Source: JABDII01 sp963815325 (GTDB taxonomy: Bacteria > Gemmatimonadota > Gemmatimonadetes > Gemmatimonadales > GWC2-71-9). Taken from it: 64,000 bases of DNA. A program made the position numbers and the translations under genes. A model generated the notes under the pieces. It worked only from the letters and a program-made list of their open reading frames with translations. It was not told where the DNA came from and did no database searches. Of this stretch, positions 55,701 through 64,000 are shown piece by piece. The stretch lies in NCBI GenBank assembly GCA_963815325.1, contig CAWFGG010000002.1, positions 372,001-436,000 on the forward strand, read 5' to 3'. The stretch's first letter is position 1. Each line of letters begins with the position of its first letter.

Positions 55701-55917
55701 GCTTGGCCGCGCGGAGTCGTTGCAGTTCGCCGAGCGTCTCGCCGGTCAATTCCTCGAGCCGGGCCCGGAGCCGTTGGGTCTGCCCCCGGAGCTCCTCCTC
55801 ACCGACCTGAGCCAATCGTTCTTCGTGCTGCTTGATCTCGGCAATGATGGGCTGCAAACGCTTGACTTCTCGCTTGAAGCGCGAGCCGAAGACTTTTGTC
55901 AGAGTATCCTTGATCAT
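52745..55917 (-). CDS. secA: Preprotein translocase ATPase SecA, C-terminus shifted by a G-run
   Basis: Motor of the Sec export pathway. Walker A MATGEGKT, DEVDSILIDEAR, helicase motifs with NMAGRGTDIKLG and LRGRSARQGDPG are all present. About 100 extra residues near LRKQTAVVNGLLAEGEK...LKKLNETGVKQLVQKM resemble the insertion seen in Bacteroidetes/Chlorobi SecA, making it about 1057 aa. The last roughly 40 codons, including the zinc-binding tail CPCGSGKKYKKCHG, are in another frame, reached by adding one base in the G7 run at 52876-52882. Uncorrected, the frame would run to 52597 and overlap radC by 79 bp. Start ATG 55917. Confidence 0.95.
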
Positions 55918-55924
55918 GCGCGTC

Positions 55925-56494
55925 CTAGTCCAAATACAACCGGCGGGCGGCAATATGATCTCGCACCGCGTCGGGTACCCAATACCGAATCGATTGGCCG
56001 GCACGCACCCGGCGGCGGATCTCCGATGCCGAGATGTCCACCTGCGGCACCCGAATGGCCTCGAAGCCTCCGATCATTCGGGAGTCCGGCCCAGCGGGCC
56101 GGGCAAACATCACGACGCGAGCCAGCCGTGGAATCTCTTCTGCCTGGTGCCAAGTGGGCAACTCCGCCGCCGCATCGGCCCCAACGAGGAGCACGAACGC
56201 CTGGCCGGGCTCCCGGTCTCGAAGGGTACGCAGGGTGTCAACCGTGAACGATGGTCCCGACCGGTCGATTTCGCTCTGCTCCAACGCGAACCGTGGTTCG
56301 CCGGCGATGGCCATCTCGACCATTCGGAGCCGGTCTTCGGCGCTCGCCCCGTGATGACCGACCTTGAAGGGCTGCTGGCGCGCCGGCACGAATCGAAGCT
56401 CATCGAGCCCAAGCACGTCCACCGCAGCTTGGGCGACGAGGAGGTGGCCATGGTGGATGGGGTCGAACGATCCGCCGAGCAGGCCAACGGTCAC
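55925..56494 (-). CDS. nadD: Nicotinate-nucleotide adenylyltransferase
   Basis: Makes nicotinate adenine dinucleotide in NAD synthesis. The 189 aa protein has the nucleotidyltransferase motif GGSFDPIHHGHL near its N-terminus, FVPARQQPFK, LVGADAAAELPTWH and the C-terminal ISASEIRRRV in place of the more usual ISSTxIR. Start GTG 56494 overlaps the bamD stop (GTGA). Confidence 0.94.
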   Translation of the reverse strand: MTVGLLGGSFDPIHHGHLLVAQAAVDVLGLDELRFVPARQQPFKVGHHGASAEDRLRMVEMAIAGEPRFALEQSEIDRSGPSFTVDTLRTLRDREPGQAFVLLVGADAAAELPTWHQAEEIPRLARVVMFARPAGPDSRMIGGFEAIRVPQVDISASEIRRRVRAGQSIRYWVPDAVRDHIAARRLYLD

Positions 56495-57267
56495 GAATCC
56501 GCCTGATCGAGCGGGCACGTTTCAGCGGTCTGCCGGGCATTGGGATGGAACCGGCGCATATACCCGCAGGTTTCCGTAACATCCTCTTCGTATCCCACCC
56601 TGCGATACGCGTCCACCAGGAGCGCGAGCGCGTCCGGGGCCGTCGAGGTCCGGGGGTAGCTCGCAACCAGATCCTTCAGGTAGAGGATGACCGAGTCGTA
56701 GGCCTTGAGACGAAAGTAGAACTGGGCCGACTTGAACTGCTTGATGGCGAATTGCTCCTCCAGCTGGGCGATCCTGATCCGCGCCCGCGCCCCCGCCTCG
56801 GAGTCGGGGTACCGATTGAGGAGCTCCCGGTAGGTCGCCAATGCGGTCTCCCCGTAGGACGGGTCGAGCTCGGGACGGCGCCACAGCCCCGCGTACGCGT
56901 CGCCGGCACGCAAGAGGCCCATGGCGGCCAACGGATCGCCCGGCCGCTCGTCCGACAGCTTGCGGAATTCGCGCACGGCTTGAAGGTGGCTCTTCGAGGC
57001 CAAGTACGCGTTGCCCAGCAGGAGTCTCGCCCGCGGAAGCCGCTCATCGCCGGGAGGGAATTCGAGAACCAGGCGCTCCAGGATGCTCGCGGCGGCACTC
57101 CATTTGCCGTGCCGGAACTTCCCGTTGGCGGCATCCCACAACGAATCGACTTGACCGGGCGAGGCGGTTTGCGCGAGCGGCACGATTGGCGTCGTCAACG
57201 GTTCCGGCGACGGCAGCCCGCATGCAGCCCCACACAGGGCGATCCCGAGAGGTGCGAGGTATCTCAC
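56491..57267 (-). CDS. bamD: Outer-membrane assembly lipoprotein BamD
   Basis: Essential BAM-complex lipoprotein. The 258 aa protein has a signal with lipobox CGAAC (about residue 16) and five TPR-like helix pairs (YLASKSHLQAVREFRKLSDERPG, AFYFRLKAYDSVILYLKDLVASYP-type). It is coupled by GTGA to the TPR gene upstream and to nadD downstream. A general TPR lipoprotein is the main alternative. Confidence 0.82.
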   Translation of the reverse strand: MRYLAPLGIALCGAACGLPSPEPLTTPIVPLAQTASPGQVDSLWDAANGKFRHGKWSAAASILERLVLEFPPGDERLPRARLLLGNAYLASKSHLQAVREFRKLSDERPGDPLAAMGLLRAGDAYAGLWRRPELDPSYGETALATYRELLNRYPDSEAGARARIRIAQLEEQFAIKQFKSAQFYFRLKAYDSVILYLKDLVASYPRTSTAPDALALLVDAYRRVGYEEDVTETCGYMRRFHPNARQTAETCPLDQADS

Positions 57268-58184
57268 GGAACCACCGCCGTAGAATCGTCCACGGTGCTA
57301 GCGGCAGCGATACTGTTGAGGCGCTCCGTGGCCAAGTCGACGATCGAGTCGGGTTCGGCGGCGAGATCCAGGGCTGCCTGATAGGCCATCGCCCCGCCGA
57401 ACATGTCACCCTGCGCAATGCGAGCGTCACCGAAGGCCACCAGACTCCTGCGACCGACAGGGCTGGTGGAATCGACCGCCATGGCCTCACGGAAGTACTC
57501 CTCAGCCGTCCACGGCGTCGCCCGCTCGTCCCGGAGACCCAGCTCCAGTGCGCAGGCGGCATACTCCGTCGCGGCCCCGCGAGCCAAGGACGGGTTGTCC
57601 GTCTCCGTCCGGCGCCGGAGCGACCGGTATGCATGGATCGCCAAATCGCAGGATGCAGAGAGTCGAAGGGCCCGAGCGTACTCCCGAAGCAGGGAGTCGG
57701 CGGCCGGGCGATCGCCCGCCGCGCCCATGGCGGCGGGAATGAGCCGAAGCTCTTCGCCCACTGGGAGGGTGCGGGACTGGACCAGACTGAGCGCATACCG
57801 GCCGACAGGCCAGCGAGGCGCCAGCGTTTCGAGCGCGATGACGGCTTCGCGAACGGCTTCCTCATCGCCGGTCTCGAGGGCGATTCGGGCCGCCAAATCG
57901 ATGCCGTGGACCGCTTCCTCTATCCGGATCGGTGCGCGAGACGCCAGCTGGCGATAGGCATCGATGGCCTCGCGAACGTCCCCGGTCCGAATGGCCGCGG
58001 CGCCGAGCTTGGCCTGAATGCCGGGGCCGTCGGCACGGTCACTGGCCCGCCGGTAGGCCTGGAGTGCTTCGGCAAATCGAGCCTCACGGTAGGCGACGTC
58101 GCCGACTTGCTCTTGTCCCGCGAGCCGGCAGGACACGAGGAGCGCGGCCCCCACAACGAGGGCGCGTCCCGAAACGGTCCTCAT
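57264..58184 (-). CDS. Exported TPR-repeat protein
   Basis: A 306 aa protein with a hydrophobic N-terminal segment (ALVVGAALLVSCRLAGQ), which could be a signal peptide or a lipobox at VSC, followed by TPR-like helix pairs (VAYREARFAEALQAYRRASDRA, DVREAIDAYRQLASRAP). It overlaps both neighbours by ATGA/GTGA, between another TPR gene and bamD. Specific role unknown. Confidence 0.72.
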   Translation of the reverse strand: MRTVSGRALVVGAALLVSCRLAGQEQVGDVAYREARFAEALQAYRRASDRADGPGIQAKLGAAAIRTGDVREAIDAYRQLASRAPIRIEEAVHGIDLAARIALETGDEEAVREAVIALETLAPRWPVGRYALSLVQSRTLPVGEELRLIPAAMGAAGDRPAADSLLREYARALRLSASCDLAIHAYRSLRRRTETDNPSLARGAATEYAACALELGLRDERATPWTAEEYFREAMAVDSTSPVGRRSLVAFGDARIAQGDMFGGAMAYQAALDLAAEPDSIVDLATERLNSIAAASTVDDSTAVVP

Positions 58185-58888
58185 TCCTCCGCCCGTCCGA
58201 CCATGGCCAGGTAGGCTTCCACCCGGACGTTCTCGGGGCGGCGGGCCAGGCATGCCCGCCACACGTCAGTGGCGCCGGCCGCGTCGCCGGATAAGAATCG
58301 GGCCAGCCCGAGCGCCGCTTGGGCATCGAGGAAGTTGGGGCGCTCCTCGACGACGCGTTGGAGCTCGTCGCGGGCCTCCAACGTCTGGGCTGACTCCAGG
58401 AGCAACCGCGCCAACCGGTACCGCAAGTCGAAGAAGCCCGGTCCCAACTCGATGGCCCGACGGTATTGGGCGACGGCCTCTTCCACCGCACCTGCCTCCG
58501 CATACGCGTCGCCCAACGCGGCGTGGCGATTCGCCAAACAGCCGGCTACGTGGGCCGGGAAGCCTGCCACCGTGGGGGTGTCGGCGCGTTCGGCGGCTTC
58601 GAATGATCGACGCGCGTCGTCCAACCGGCCAAGCTCGTTCAGGACGATCCCGCGGTGCACGTGCACTTCCAAGTATCGGGCATTGAGGTCGAGCGCCCGC
58701 TCGAATTCGAGCAAGGCCTCTTCAGGCCGACCGAGCATGGAGTGACACAGCCCCAGCAGATGATGGACATCGGCAAACCGATGTCCCATCGCCACGACCT
58801 CGTTCAGAAAATGGATCGCCCCGTGATAATCCCGGAGCGCAAACCGATCCCGCGCTTGGGCGACGAGGTGATCAGGGCTCGTCGTCAT
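58181..58888 (-). CDS. TPR-repeat protein
   Basis: A 235 aa soluble protein consisting almost entirely of TPR units: YHGAIHFLNEVVAMGHRFADVHHLLGLCHSMLGRPEEALLEFERALDLN and later GAVEEAVAQYRRAIELGPGFFDLRYRLARLL. ATG 58888 overlaps the end of the epimerase gene. No enzymatic motif. Confidence 0.78.
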   Translation of the reverse strand: MTTSPDHLVAQARDRFALRDYHGAIHFLNEVVAMGHRFADVHHLLGLCHSMLGRPEEALLEFERALDLNARYLEVHVHRGIVLNELGRLDDARRSFEAAERADTPTVAGFPAHVAGCLANRHAALGDAYAEAGAVEEAVAQYRRAIELGPGFFDLRYRLARLLLESAQTLEARDELQRVVEERPNFLDAQAALGLARFLSGDAAGATDVWRACLARRPENVRVEAYLAMVGRAEE

Positions 58889-59840
58889 GATGTTCTCGAA
58901 ACCACGCAACAAATCGGCGAATCCCCTCTTCAAAGGAGACGGCGGGCTGGTAGCCGAGCATTCGCTCGGACTTGGTCAGGTCCGCCGCCGTGTTCCGAAC
59001 GTCTCCCGGCTGCATAGGAGCCCATTCGATAATGGGGTCGATCTCCAGAGCCTGGGCCAGCGATGAGACCATCTCGAGGAGCGGTACCGCTCGCGCTCCA
59101 CCGAGGTTGAAGATCTCCATCCCGACCGGGGCGCGTTCGGTCCACGCCAGGGCTCGGAGGAGCCCAGCCACGATATCGCTGCAGTAGGTGTAGTCGCGTG
59201 CCTGGGTTCCATCCCCGAATAAGGTAATCGGTTGGCGCGCCGCTATACGGCGGGTGAAGTGATGGATCGCGAGGTCGGGGCGCTGCCGGGGGCCGTAGAC
59301 CGTAAAAAGGCGGACGGCAGCGGCCCGGAGGCCGAAGTGCGGCGCGACCGAGTCCAACAAGAGTTCCCCACCGCGTTTGGTCGCGGCGTAGGGGCTGACG
59401 GGGCTGACGGCCGGGGCGTCCTCGCGGAACGGCGCCGGGGTATCGTCGCCATAGACTGACGAAGACGAGCCGAACACCAGGCGGGACACGCCCACGGTCC
59501 GCGCCGATTCGATGACGGAGGCCGTGCCCAGCAGGTTGGCCTCGACGTAGGCGTCCGGGGCAGCGAGCGAGGGTCTGACCCCGGCTTTAGCAGCCAAATG
59601 GACCACGACCATCTCCGGGGCCAGCAAGGCCCGCAGGGCGGCGCCATCGAGGATGTCGGCCTCGTGGAAGGTGAATGCGGCTTCGCTCTTGAGCCGGGCC
59701 AGGTTGCGTTCCTTGACGGCGCGCGGATAGAACGGGTCGAAGTTATCGATGCCGATGACGCGGTCGCCCCGGTCGATCAAGGCCTCGGCCAGGTGCGAGC
59801 CGATAAATCCTGCCGCCCCGGTCACCAGCACCGCCGTCAT
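58872..59840 (-). CDS. NAD-dependent epimerase, probably UDP-glucuronate 4-epimerase-like
   Basis: Extended SDR of 322 aa with GAAGFIGSH, the SSSSVYG serine region and YAATK. The NFDPFYPRAVKERNLARL segment after the first Rossmann units resembles UDP-glucuronate 4-epimerases, which make UDP-galacturonate. ATG 59840 overlaps the UXS-like stop (ATGA). It would draw on the same UDP-glucuronate pool as the decarboxylase upstream. Confidence 0.86.
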   Translation of the reverse strand: MTAVLVTGAAGFIGSHLAEALIDRGDRVIGIDNFDPFYPRAVKERNLARLKSEAAFTFHEADILDGAALRALLAPEMVVVHLAAKAGVRPSLAAPDAYVEANLLGTASVIESARTVGVSRLVFGSSSSVYGDDTPAPFREDAPAVSPVSPYAATKRGGELLLDSVAPHFGLRAAAVRLFTVYGPRQRPDLAIHHFTRRIAARQPITLFGDGTQARDYTYCSDIVAGLLRALAWTERAPVGMEIFNLGGARAVPLLEMVSSLAQALEIDPIIEWAPMQPGDVRNTAADLTKSERMLGYQPAVSFEEGIRRFVAWFREHHDDEP

Positions 59841-60772
59841 ACGCCGAGCTGGGTCCGGAAGTGCGGAATAGTCTTGGTCAGGCCTTGTTCGAGACTGATC
59901 TGGGGAGCCCAGTCGAGCAGTCCCTGGGCGCGCGAAATATCGGGCCGGCGCACCTTGGGGTCGTCCGTTGGGAGTGGCCGCTCGATCAACGACGACGTGG
60001 AGCCGGTAAGCTTCAGAATCAGCTCGGCAAGCTCCCGGACGGTGAACTCGACGGGATTCCCGACATTGACGGGGTCGGCATCGCCGCGCTCGAACAGGCG
60101 CAAGATGCCTTCGACGAGATCGCTGGCGTAGCAAAAGGAACGCGTTTGCGACCCGTCTCCATAGATCGTCAGCGACTCTCCCTGCAGTGCCTGGACGATG
60201 AAGTTCGAGACGACTCGGCCGTCCCTGGCGCGCATTCGCGGGCCATACGTATTGAAGATGCGCGCGATGCGGGTATCGACCTCGTGGGTGCGATGGTACG
60301 CCATGGTCATGGCTTCAGCAAACCGCTTGGCTTCATCATAGACCCCACGCGGTCCAACCGGATTCACATGGCCCCAATAATCCTCGGTTTGCGGGTGGAC
60401 CTGAGGATCGCCGTACACTTCGGACGTGGAGGCGAGCAGGAAACGCGCTCCCTTTGCCTTGGCCAGGCCGAGTGCGGTGTGGGTGCCGAGCGACCCGACC
60501 TTGAGCGTTTGGATGGGCAGCTCGAGGTAATCGATCGGGCTTGCGGGCGAGGCGAAGTGCAGCACGCCGTCCAGCGGACCGGCCACATACATGAACGTGG
60601 TGACATCGTGCTTGGCGAAGGAGAACTTCGGGTTCCCCAGCAAATGGGCGATGTTGTCGGGTGAGCCGGTAATGAAGTTATCCATCCCGACGACATCATA
60701 CCCCTCGGCGATGAATCGATCGACGAGGTGGGATCCTAGGAATCCCGCGGCTCCCGTAATGAGAACTCTCAC
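59837..60772 (-). CDS. UDP-glucuronate decarboxylase (UDP-xylose synthase)-like
   Basis: Extended SDR of 311 aa, strongly UXS-like: GAAGFLGSHLVDRF, FASPASPIDYLELPIQTLKVG, STSEVYGDPQVHPQTEDYWGHVNPVGPRGVYDEAKR and NTYGPRMRARDGRVVSNF. These enzymes oxidise, decarboxylate and re-reduce UDP-glucuronate to UDP-xylose. It is coupled to ugd upstream (ATGA), whose product is its substrate. Confidence 0.93.
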   Translation of the reverse strand: MRVLITGAAGFLGSHLVDRFIAEGYDVVGMDNFITGSPDNIAHLLGNPKFSFAKHDVTTFMYVAGPLDGVLHFASPASPIDYLELPIQTLKVGSLGTHTALGLAKAKGARFLLASTSEVYGDPQVHPQTEDYWGHVNPVGPRGVYDEAKRFAEAMTMAYHRTHEVDTRIARIFNTYGPRMRARDGRVVSNFIVQALQGESLTIYGDGSQTRSFCYASDLVEGILRLFERGDADPVNVGNPVEFTVRELAELILKLTGSTSSLIERPLPTDDPKVRRPDISRAQGLLDWAPQISLEQGLTKTIPHFRTQLGV

Positions 60773-62076
60773 CCGGACTGCCTCCCAATGCCGAAGTAGT
60801 CGAACCCGAGGCTCCGCACCCGGTCAGGTTCGTAGAGATTCCGTCCATCCACAATGAGTGGGCGGCGCAGCAACGACCGGATCCGCTCGAAATCCGGGTT
60901 CCGGTACACGAGCCATTCAGTCACGATCACGAGCGCATCGGCGGACGGGAGTGTCTCGTAGGGGTCGTGCACATACGTGACGCGATCGCCAAACAACGTG
61001 CGGGCAACCTCCATGGCCTTGGGGTCGTGGACGCGGACGGCCGCCCCGCGCTCGAGTAACCCCTCCACCAGCGGAATGGCAGGACTCTCCCGCATGTCGT
61101 CCGTCTCCGCCTTGAAGGCCAGGCCCCACACGGCAATCGTCCGACCGGTGAGCGACGGACCCAACACCTGAATGAGTTTGCCCAACAGAACCTGCTTTTG
61201 CCGCTCATTGACCGCTTCGACTGCCTGGAGGATATCAAATTGCATCCCGCGTTCCGCAGCCGACCGGATCAAGGCCTGGACATCCTTGGGAAAGCACGAG
61301 CCGCCGTACCCCGGACCGGGAAATAGAAAGGCGGGCCCAATGCGCCGATCGGTGGAAATGCCCTTGCGCACGTGGGACACGTCGGCTCCGACCAACTCAC
61401 AGAACGCCGCGATTTGATTCATGAACGAGATGCGGGTAGCCAGCATGGCGTTGGCGGCATACTTCGTCACCTCTGCCGATGGGATGTCCATGAACAGAAT
61501 CGGATTGCCCGTCCGCACGAACGGTGCGTAGAGCGCAGTCAGGACGTCACGAGCCTCGGCATTATCAACCCCCAACACGACGCGGTCGGGCTTCATGAAG
61601 TCCTCGATCGCGGCCCCTTCTTTGAGGAACTCCGGATTGGAGCACACCGAGAATGGAAACCCGGCATGCTGCGCGATAGCCGCACGCACCCGTTCGGCCG
61701 TGCCGACGGGCACGGTAGACTTGGTCACGACGATCTTGGGTCCGCGCATGAACTTGCCGATGGCTTCGGCAACGTCGAGGACGTGCTGGAGGTCGGCCGA
61801 CCCGTCTTCGTCCGGGGGTGTGCCGACCGCAATGAAGATCACTCGACCATGGTCGATGGCCGCAGCGATGTCGGTGGTGAAACGGAGCCGGCCCTCGTCC
61901 TGGTTCCGGTGGACCAACGGCTCGAGGCCGGGCTCGTAAATCGGGATGCGGTTCTGCTGCAGTCCTTCGATCTTTGCGGCATCGACATCGGCACACACGA
62001 CGGTATTGCCGGTCTCGGCCAGGCATGCGCCGGCGACCAACCCCACGTACCCGGTACCAATGACGGTGACCTGCAT
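60769..62076 (-). CDS. ugd: UDP-glucose 6-dehydrogenase
   Basis: Oxidises UDP-glucose to UDP-glucuronate. The 435 aa protein has the NAD motif GTGYVGLVAG (7-16), KSTVPVGT, NPEFLKEGAAIEDFMKPDRVVLG, the catalytic Cys in GPGYGGSCFPKD and a C-terminal domain with FKAETDDMRESPAI. It supplies both the UXS-like and the epimerase-like genes that follow. Confidence 0.95.
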   Translation of the reverse strand: MQVTVIGTGYVGLVAGACLAETGNTVVCADVDAAKIEGLQQNRIPIYEPGLEPLVHRNQDEGRLRFTTDIAAAIDHGRVIFIAVGTPPDEDGSADLQHVLDVAEAIGKFMRGPKIVVTKSTVPVGTAERVRAAIAQHAGFPFSVCSNPEFLKEGAAIEDFMKPDRVVLGVDNAEARDVLTALYAPFVRTGNPILFMDIPSAEVTKYAANAMLATRISFMNQIAAFCELVGADVSHVRKGISTDRRIGPAFLFPGPGYGGSCFPKDVQALIRSAAERGMQFDILQAVEAVNERQKQVLLGKLIQVLGPSLTGRTIAVWGLAFKAETDDMRESPAIPLVEGLLERGAAVRVHDPKAMEVARTLFGDRVTYVHDPYETLPSADALVIVTEWLVYRNPDFERIRSLLRRPLIVDGRNLYEPDRVRSLGFDYFGIGRQSG

Positions 62077-62079
62077 CGC

Positions 62080-63363
62080 TTACCGTCGGCCGAGCGCGTT
62101 GCGGGTGTCGACCACGGCCCGTGCCCGTTCACGAACCAAATCGAAATCGATGTTCGAATGATCGGTGACGATCATGACGCAGTCGGCGGCCTCGATCGCC
62201 TCGGCCGTCAGCGGGACGGATCGGTGTTCCCGCCCATCGTCCCGGAACGTCGGGACCAACGGATCGTGGTAGCTCACCTGGGCTCCTTGGTCGGCGAGCA
62301 GGCGAAAGATGTCAATGGCCGGACTCTCTCGGGTGTCACTGATGTCGGGCTTGTACGCGACCCCGAGCACCAAGATCTTCGACCCGCGTACGGCCTGCCC
62401 GCGCTCGTTGAGCGTTTCCCCGACCTTCCGGATCCAGAAGAGCGGCATCTCCGTGTTCACCTCGCCAGCCAGATCGATGAACCGGGTCTTGTAGTTGAGC
62501 CCGCGCATCTTCCAGGCGAGGTAGTGGGGGTCGATCGGGATGCAATGCCCACCCAATCCAGGCCCCGGCAGAAACTTCATGAAGCCAAAGGGCTTCGTCG
62601 CCGCCGCCTCGATGACCTCCCAGACGTCCACCCCCAGCTTGTCACAGACGATCGCCATTTCATTGGCCAGGCCAATATTCACGATGCGGAACGTGTTCTC
62701 CAGGAGCTTGACGAGTTCCGCGGCCTCCGTCGTGGATACCGGCACCAGCGTGTCGATGGCGGCGGCGTAGAAGGCAGTCGCGACGCGACAGCAGTCGGGC
62801 GTGATCCCGCCGATGACCTTGGGGGTGTTCTTGGTCTGGTACCGGGCATTGCCAGGGTCGACCCGCTCCGGACTGAAGGCGAGAAAGAAATCCTCACCGA
62901 CCGTCAGTCCGGTTCCCTCGAGGGCCGGCAGCATGATCTCCCGGGTCGTTCCGGGGTACGTCGTGCTCTCCAAAATGATGACCTGGCCGCGATGCAACGA
63001 GCCCTTGACGGCATCGGAGGCGGCGACGATGAAGCTGACGTCCGGGTCTTTGAACTTCGACAAGGGGGTTGGCACGCAAATGGAAATGGCGTCGGTCTCG
63101 CTCAGCCGTGCCATGTCGACCGTGGCTGAGAACCGCCCGGCGGACCGGATGGCGGCCAACTGGTCGTCGGTGATGTCCCCGACATGGGAGCGCCCCGCGT
63201 TGAGGCCATCCACCACGCGCGGATTCACATCGAAGCCCACCACCTCGTAGCCGGCGTTGGTGAGCTCTACCGCCAGCGGCAGGCCCACGTATCCAAGCCC
63301 GATGACCCCGAACCGGGCCTTCCGGCTCTCGGCTTTCGCAATCAGTTCATCTGCAAGTCGCAT
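62080..63363 (-). CDS. UDP-N-acetyl-hexosamine (WbpA/WecC-type) dehydrogenase
   Basis: Second nucleotide-sugar dehydrogenase, 427 aa: IGLGYVGLPLAVELT, ESTTYPGTTREIMLP, AFSPERVDPGN, the catalytic Cys in GLGGHCIPIDPHYL and VAYKPDISDTRESPAI. FSPERVDPGN-type signatures fit UDP-GlcNAc or UDP-ManNAc dehydrogenases rather than UDP-Glc. ATG 63363 overlaps the oxidoreductase stop (TAATG). With WbpB-like and WecB-like genes it suggests a HexNAc-uronate route. Confidence 0.9.
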   Translation of the reverse strand: MRLADELIAKAESRKARFGVIGLGYVGLPLAVELTNAGYEVVGFDVNPRVVDGLNAGRSHVGDITDDQLAAIRSAGRFSATVDMARLSETDAISICVPTPLSKFKDPDVSFIVAASDAVKGSLHRGQVIILESTTYPGTTREIMLPALEGTGLTVGEDFFLAFSPERVDPGNARYQTKNTPKVIGGITPDCCRVATAFYAAAIDTLVPVSTTEAAELVKLLENTFRIVNIGLANEMAIVCDKLGVDVWEVIEAAATKPFGFMKFLPGPGLGGHCIPIDPHYLAWKMRGLNYKTRFIDLAGEVNTEMPLFWIRKVGETLNERGQAVRGSKILVLGVAYKPDISDTRESPAIDIFRLLADQGAQVSYHDPLVPTFRDDGREHRSVPLTAEAIEAADCVMIVTDHSNIDFDLVRERARAVVDTRNALGRR

Positions 63364-64000
63364 TACGCACGCCCTATTGAAGTAGGAACTCCGCCCGCGG
63401 CGAGGGACCGCGAGGCCGCCTCGAGCACTTGTACCACCCGAACACCATCCTGCGCATCCGTCCGCGGCGACTCGCCGTGTTGTACGACCCGAACGAAATG
63501 GCGCAGCTCGGCCGCAAGCGGTTCGGTGTTCGGGAGCCGAGGGATAAAGATGTCGCCTTCCCGAATCGCCAAGCTCTCACCGTACGATGCGTACTCCGGC
63601 GGGCGCGTGACGCCCTTATCGTAGACCCGGAGTTTTTCCCGAGACTCCATGTCGTCGAACACCGCCATCTGACGAGCGCCAACCACGGTCAGCTGGCGCT
63701 CCTTGTGGGGGTCGAGCCACGACATGTGCGCATGCGCGACGACTCCGCTGGCGAAGGTCAGGTGCAGAAACACGATGTCCTCGATTCCCGCCTGCAGATA
63801 CGACCGGCCCTGGGCGGTGACCGACGTCGGGACCTCCCCAAGCAAGTAGAGGGCCACCGAGACGTCGTGAGGCCCGAAACTCCAGAGCGCGTTCTCGTCC
63901 GGCCGCACCTGGCCCAAGTTGACCCGAGTGGAATACAAGTAATAGAGGTCGCCGAGGGTGGCCTCGACGATCATCTGGCGGAGCCGCTCAACGGCCGGAT
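63363..64000 (-). CDS. Gfo/Idh/MocA oxidoreductase (WbpB-like), cut by window edge
   Basis: C-terminal two-thirds of a Gfo/Idh/MocA oxidoreductase; the NAD-binding half lies beyond 64000. Visible parts include ALWSFGPHDVSVALYLLG with the conserved His, the central beta-sheet (FLHLTFASGVVAHAHMSWLDPHKERQLTVVG) and the C-terminal RVVQVLEAASRSL. The neighbouring dehydrogenase makes a WbpB-type UDP-HexNAc-uronate 3-dehydrogenase role likely, but the missing half prevents certainty. Confidence 0.85.
   Translation of the reverse strand, partial: PAVERLRQMIVEATLGDLYYLYSTRVNLGQVRPDENALWSFGPHDVSVALYLLGEVPTSVTAQGRSYLQAGIEDIVFLHLTFASGVVAHAHMSWLDPHKERQLTVVGARQMAVFDDMESREKLRVYDKGVTRPPEYASYGESLAIREGDIFIPRLPNTEPLAAELRHFVRVVQHGESPRTDAQDGVRVVQVLEAASRSLAAGGVPTSIGRA

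Noticed and set aside
1..64000. tRNA, rRNA, CRISPR, IS element and prophage signals
   Set aside because: Gaps are short. None showed a tRNA fold with CCA context, regularly spaced repeats, transposase motifs or phage genes.

Overview
The window is about 64 kb of very GC-rich bacterial chromosome holding roughly 50 protein genes. All but one (ppiD at 25280) lie on the minus strand, so transcription runs mainly from high to low coordinates. LptD, BamD, a full Tol-Pal set, an AccB/AccC pair and an ADP-heptose-type isomerase show a diderm with an LPS-type outer membrane. The gene mix (a large SecA with an extended insertion, several acidic TPR proteins, a DUF4321-like protein, efp-acc-pil synteny) best fits Gemmatimonadota or a close FCB-group relative. 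That placement is inference, since no rRNA gene is present. I saw no tRNA, rRNA, IS element, prophage or CRISPR array.

Layout in transcription order. (1) 64000-58872: nucleotide-sugar module (Gfo/Idh oxidoreductase cut by the window edge, UDP-HexNAc dehydrogenase, UDP-glucose dehydrogenase, UDP-xylose synthase-like and UDP-glucuronate epimerase-like enzymes), feeding into two TPR proteins, BamD and NadD. (2) 55917-49833: secA, radC, bifunctional rel. (3) 49718-45166: EVE protein, uvrB, tsaE, tsaB, rimI, ssb. (4) 45165-44810: an unexplained hairpin-rich intergenic segment, then a LysM protein ending in a strong hairpin. (5) 43516-34528: sugar epimerase, tolQ-R-A-B-pal-cpoB, then one continuous reading frame fusing TatC to LptD. 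(6) 34394-27248: FnIII-like lipoprotein, histidine ammonia-lyase, large acidic TPR protein, polyprenyl synthase, DUF4321-like protein, TatA. (7) 25280-27148: ppiD on the plus strand, divergent from the next block and closed by a 16-bp hairpin. (8) 25113-15079: acidic TPR protein, aroQ, pepP-like, efp, accB, pilT, accC, comB, ftsK. (9) 14952-1973: yraN, recA, recX, alaS, a small unknown, PHP phosphatase, gmhA, SDR, cca, rarA, LEA14-type lipoprotein, hflX, wecB. (10) 1667-128: polyprenyl-phosphate sugar transferase.

Neighbouring genes very often overlap by 1-4 bases (ATGA, GTGA, TGATG, TAATG, TAGTG), and these overlaps decided many start calls. The envelope theme is strong. Precursor synthesis (UDP-sugars, WecB, GmhA, undecaprenyl-type prenyl synthase) and transport or assembly (sugar transferase, LptD, BamD, Tol-Pal, SecA, TatA/TatC, PpiD) sit among replication, repair and translation genes.

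Three genes need a one-base frame correction to be intact: the sugar transferase (about 1050-1070), alaS (11040-11047) and secA (a G7 run at 52876-52882). Because AlaRS and SecA are essential, these are more likely sequence errors or recoding sites than dead genes. The most notable item is the TatC-LptD fusion, whose junction looks like a signal peptide directly after the last TatC helix.
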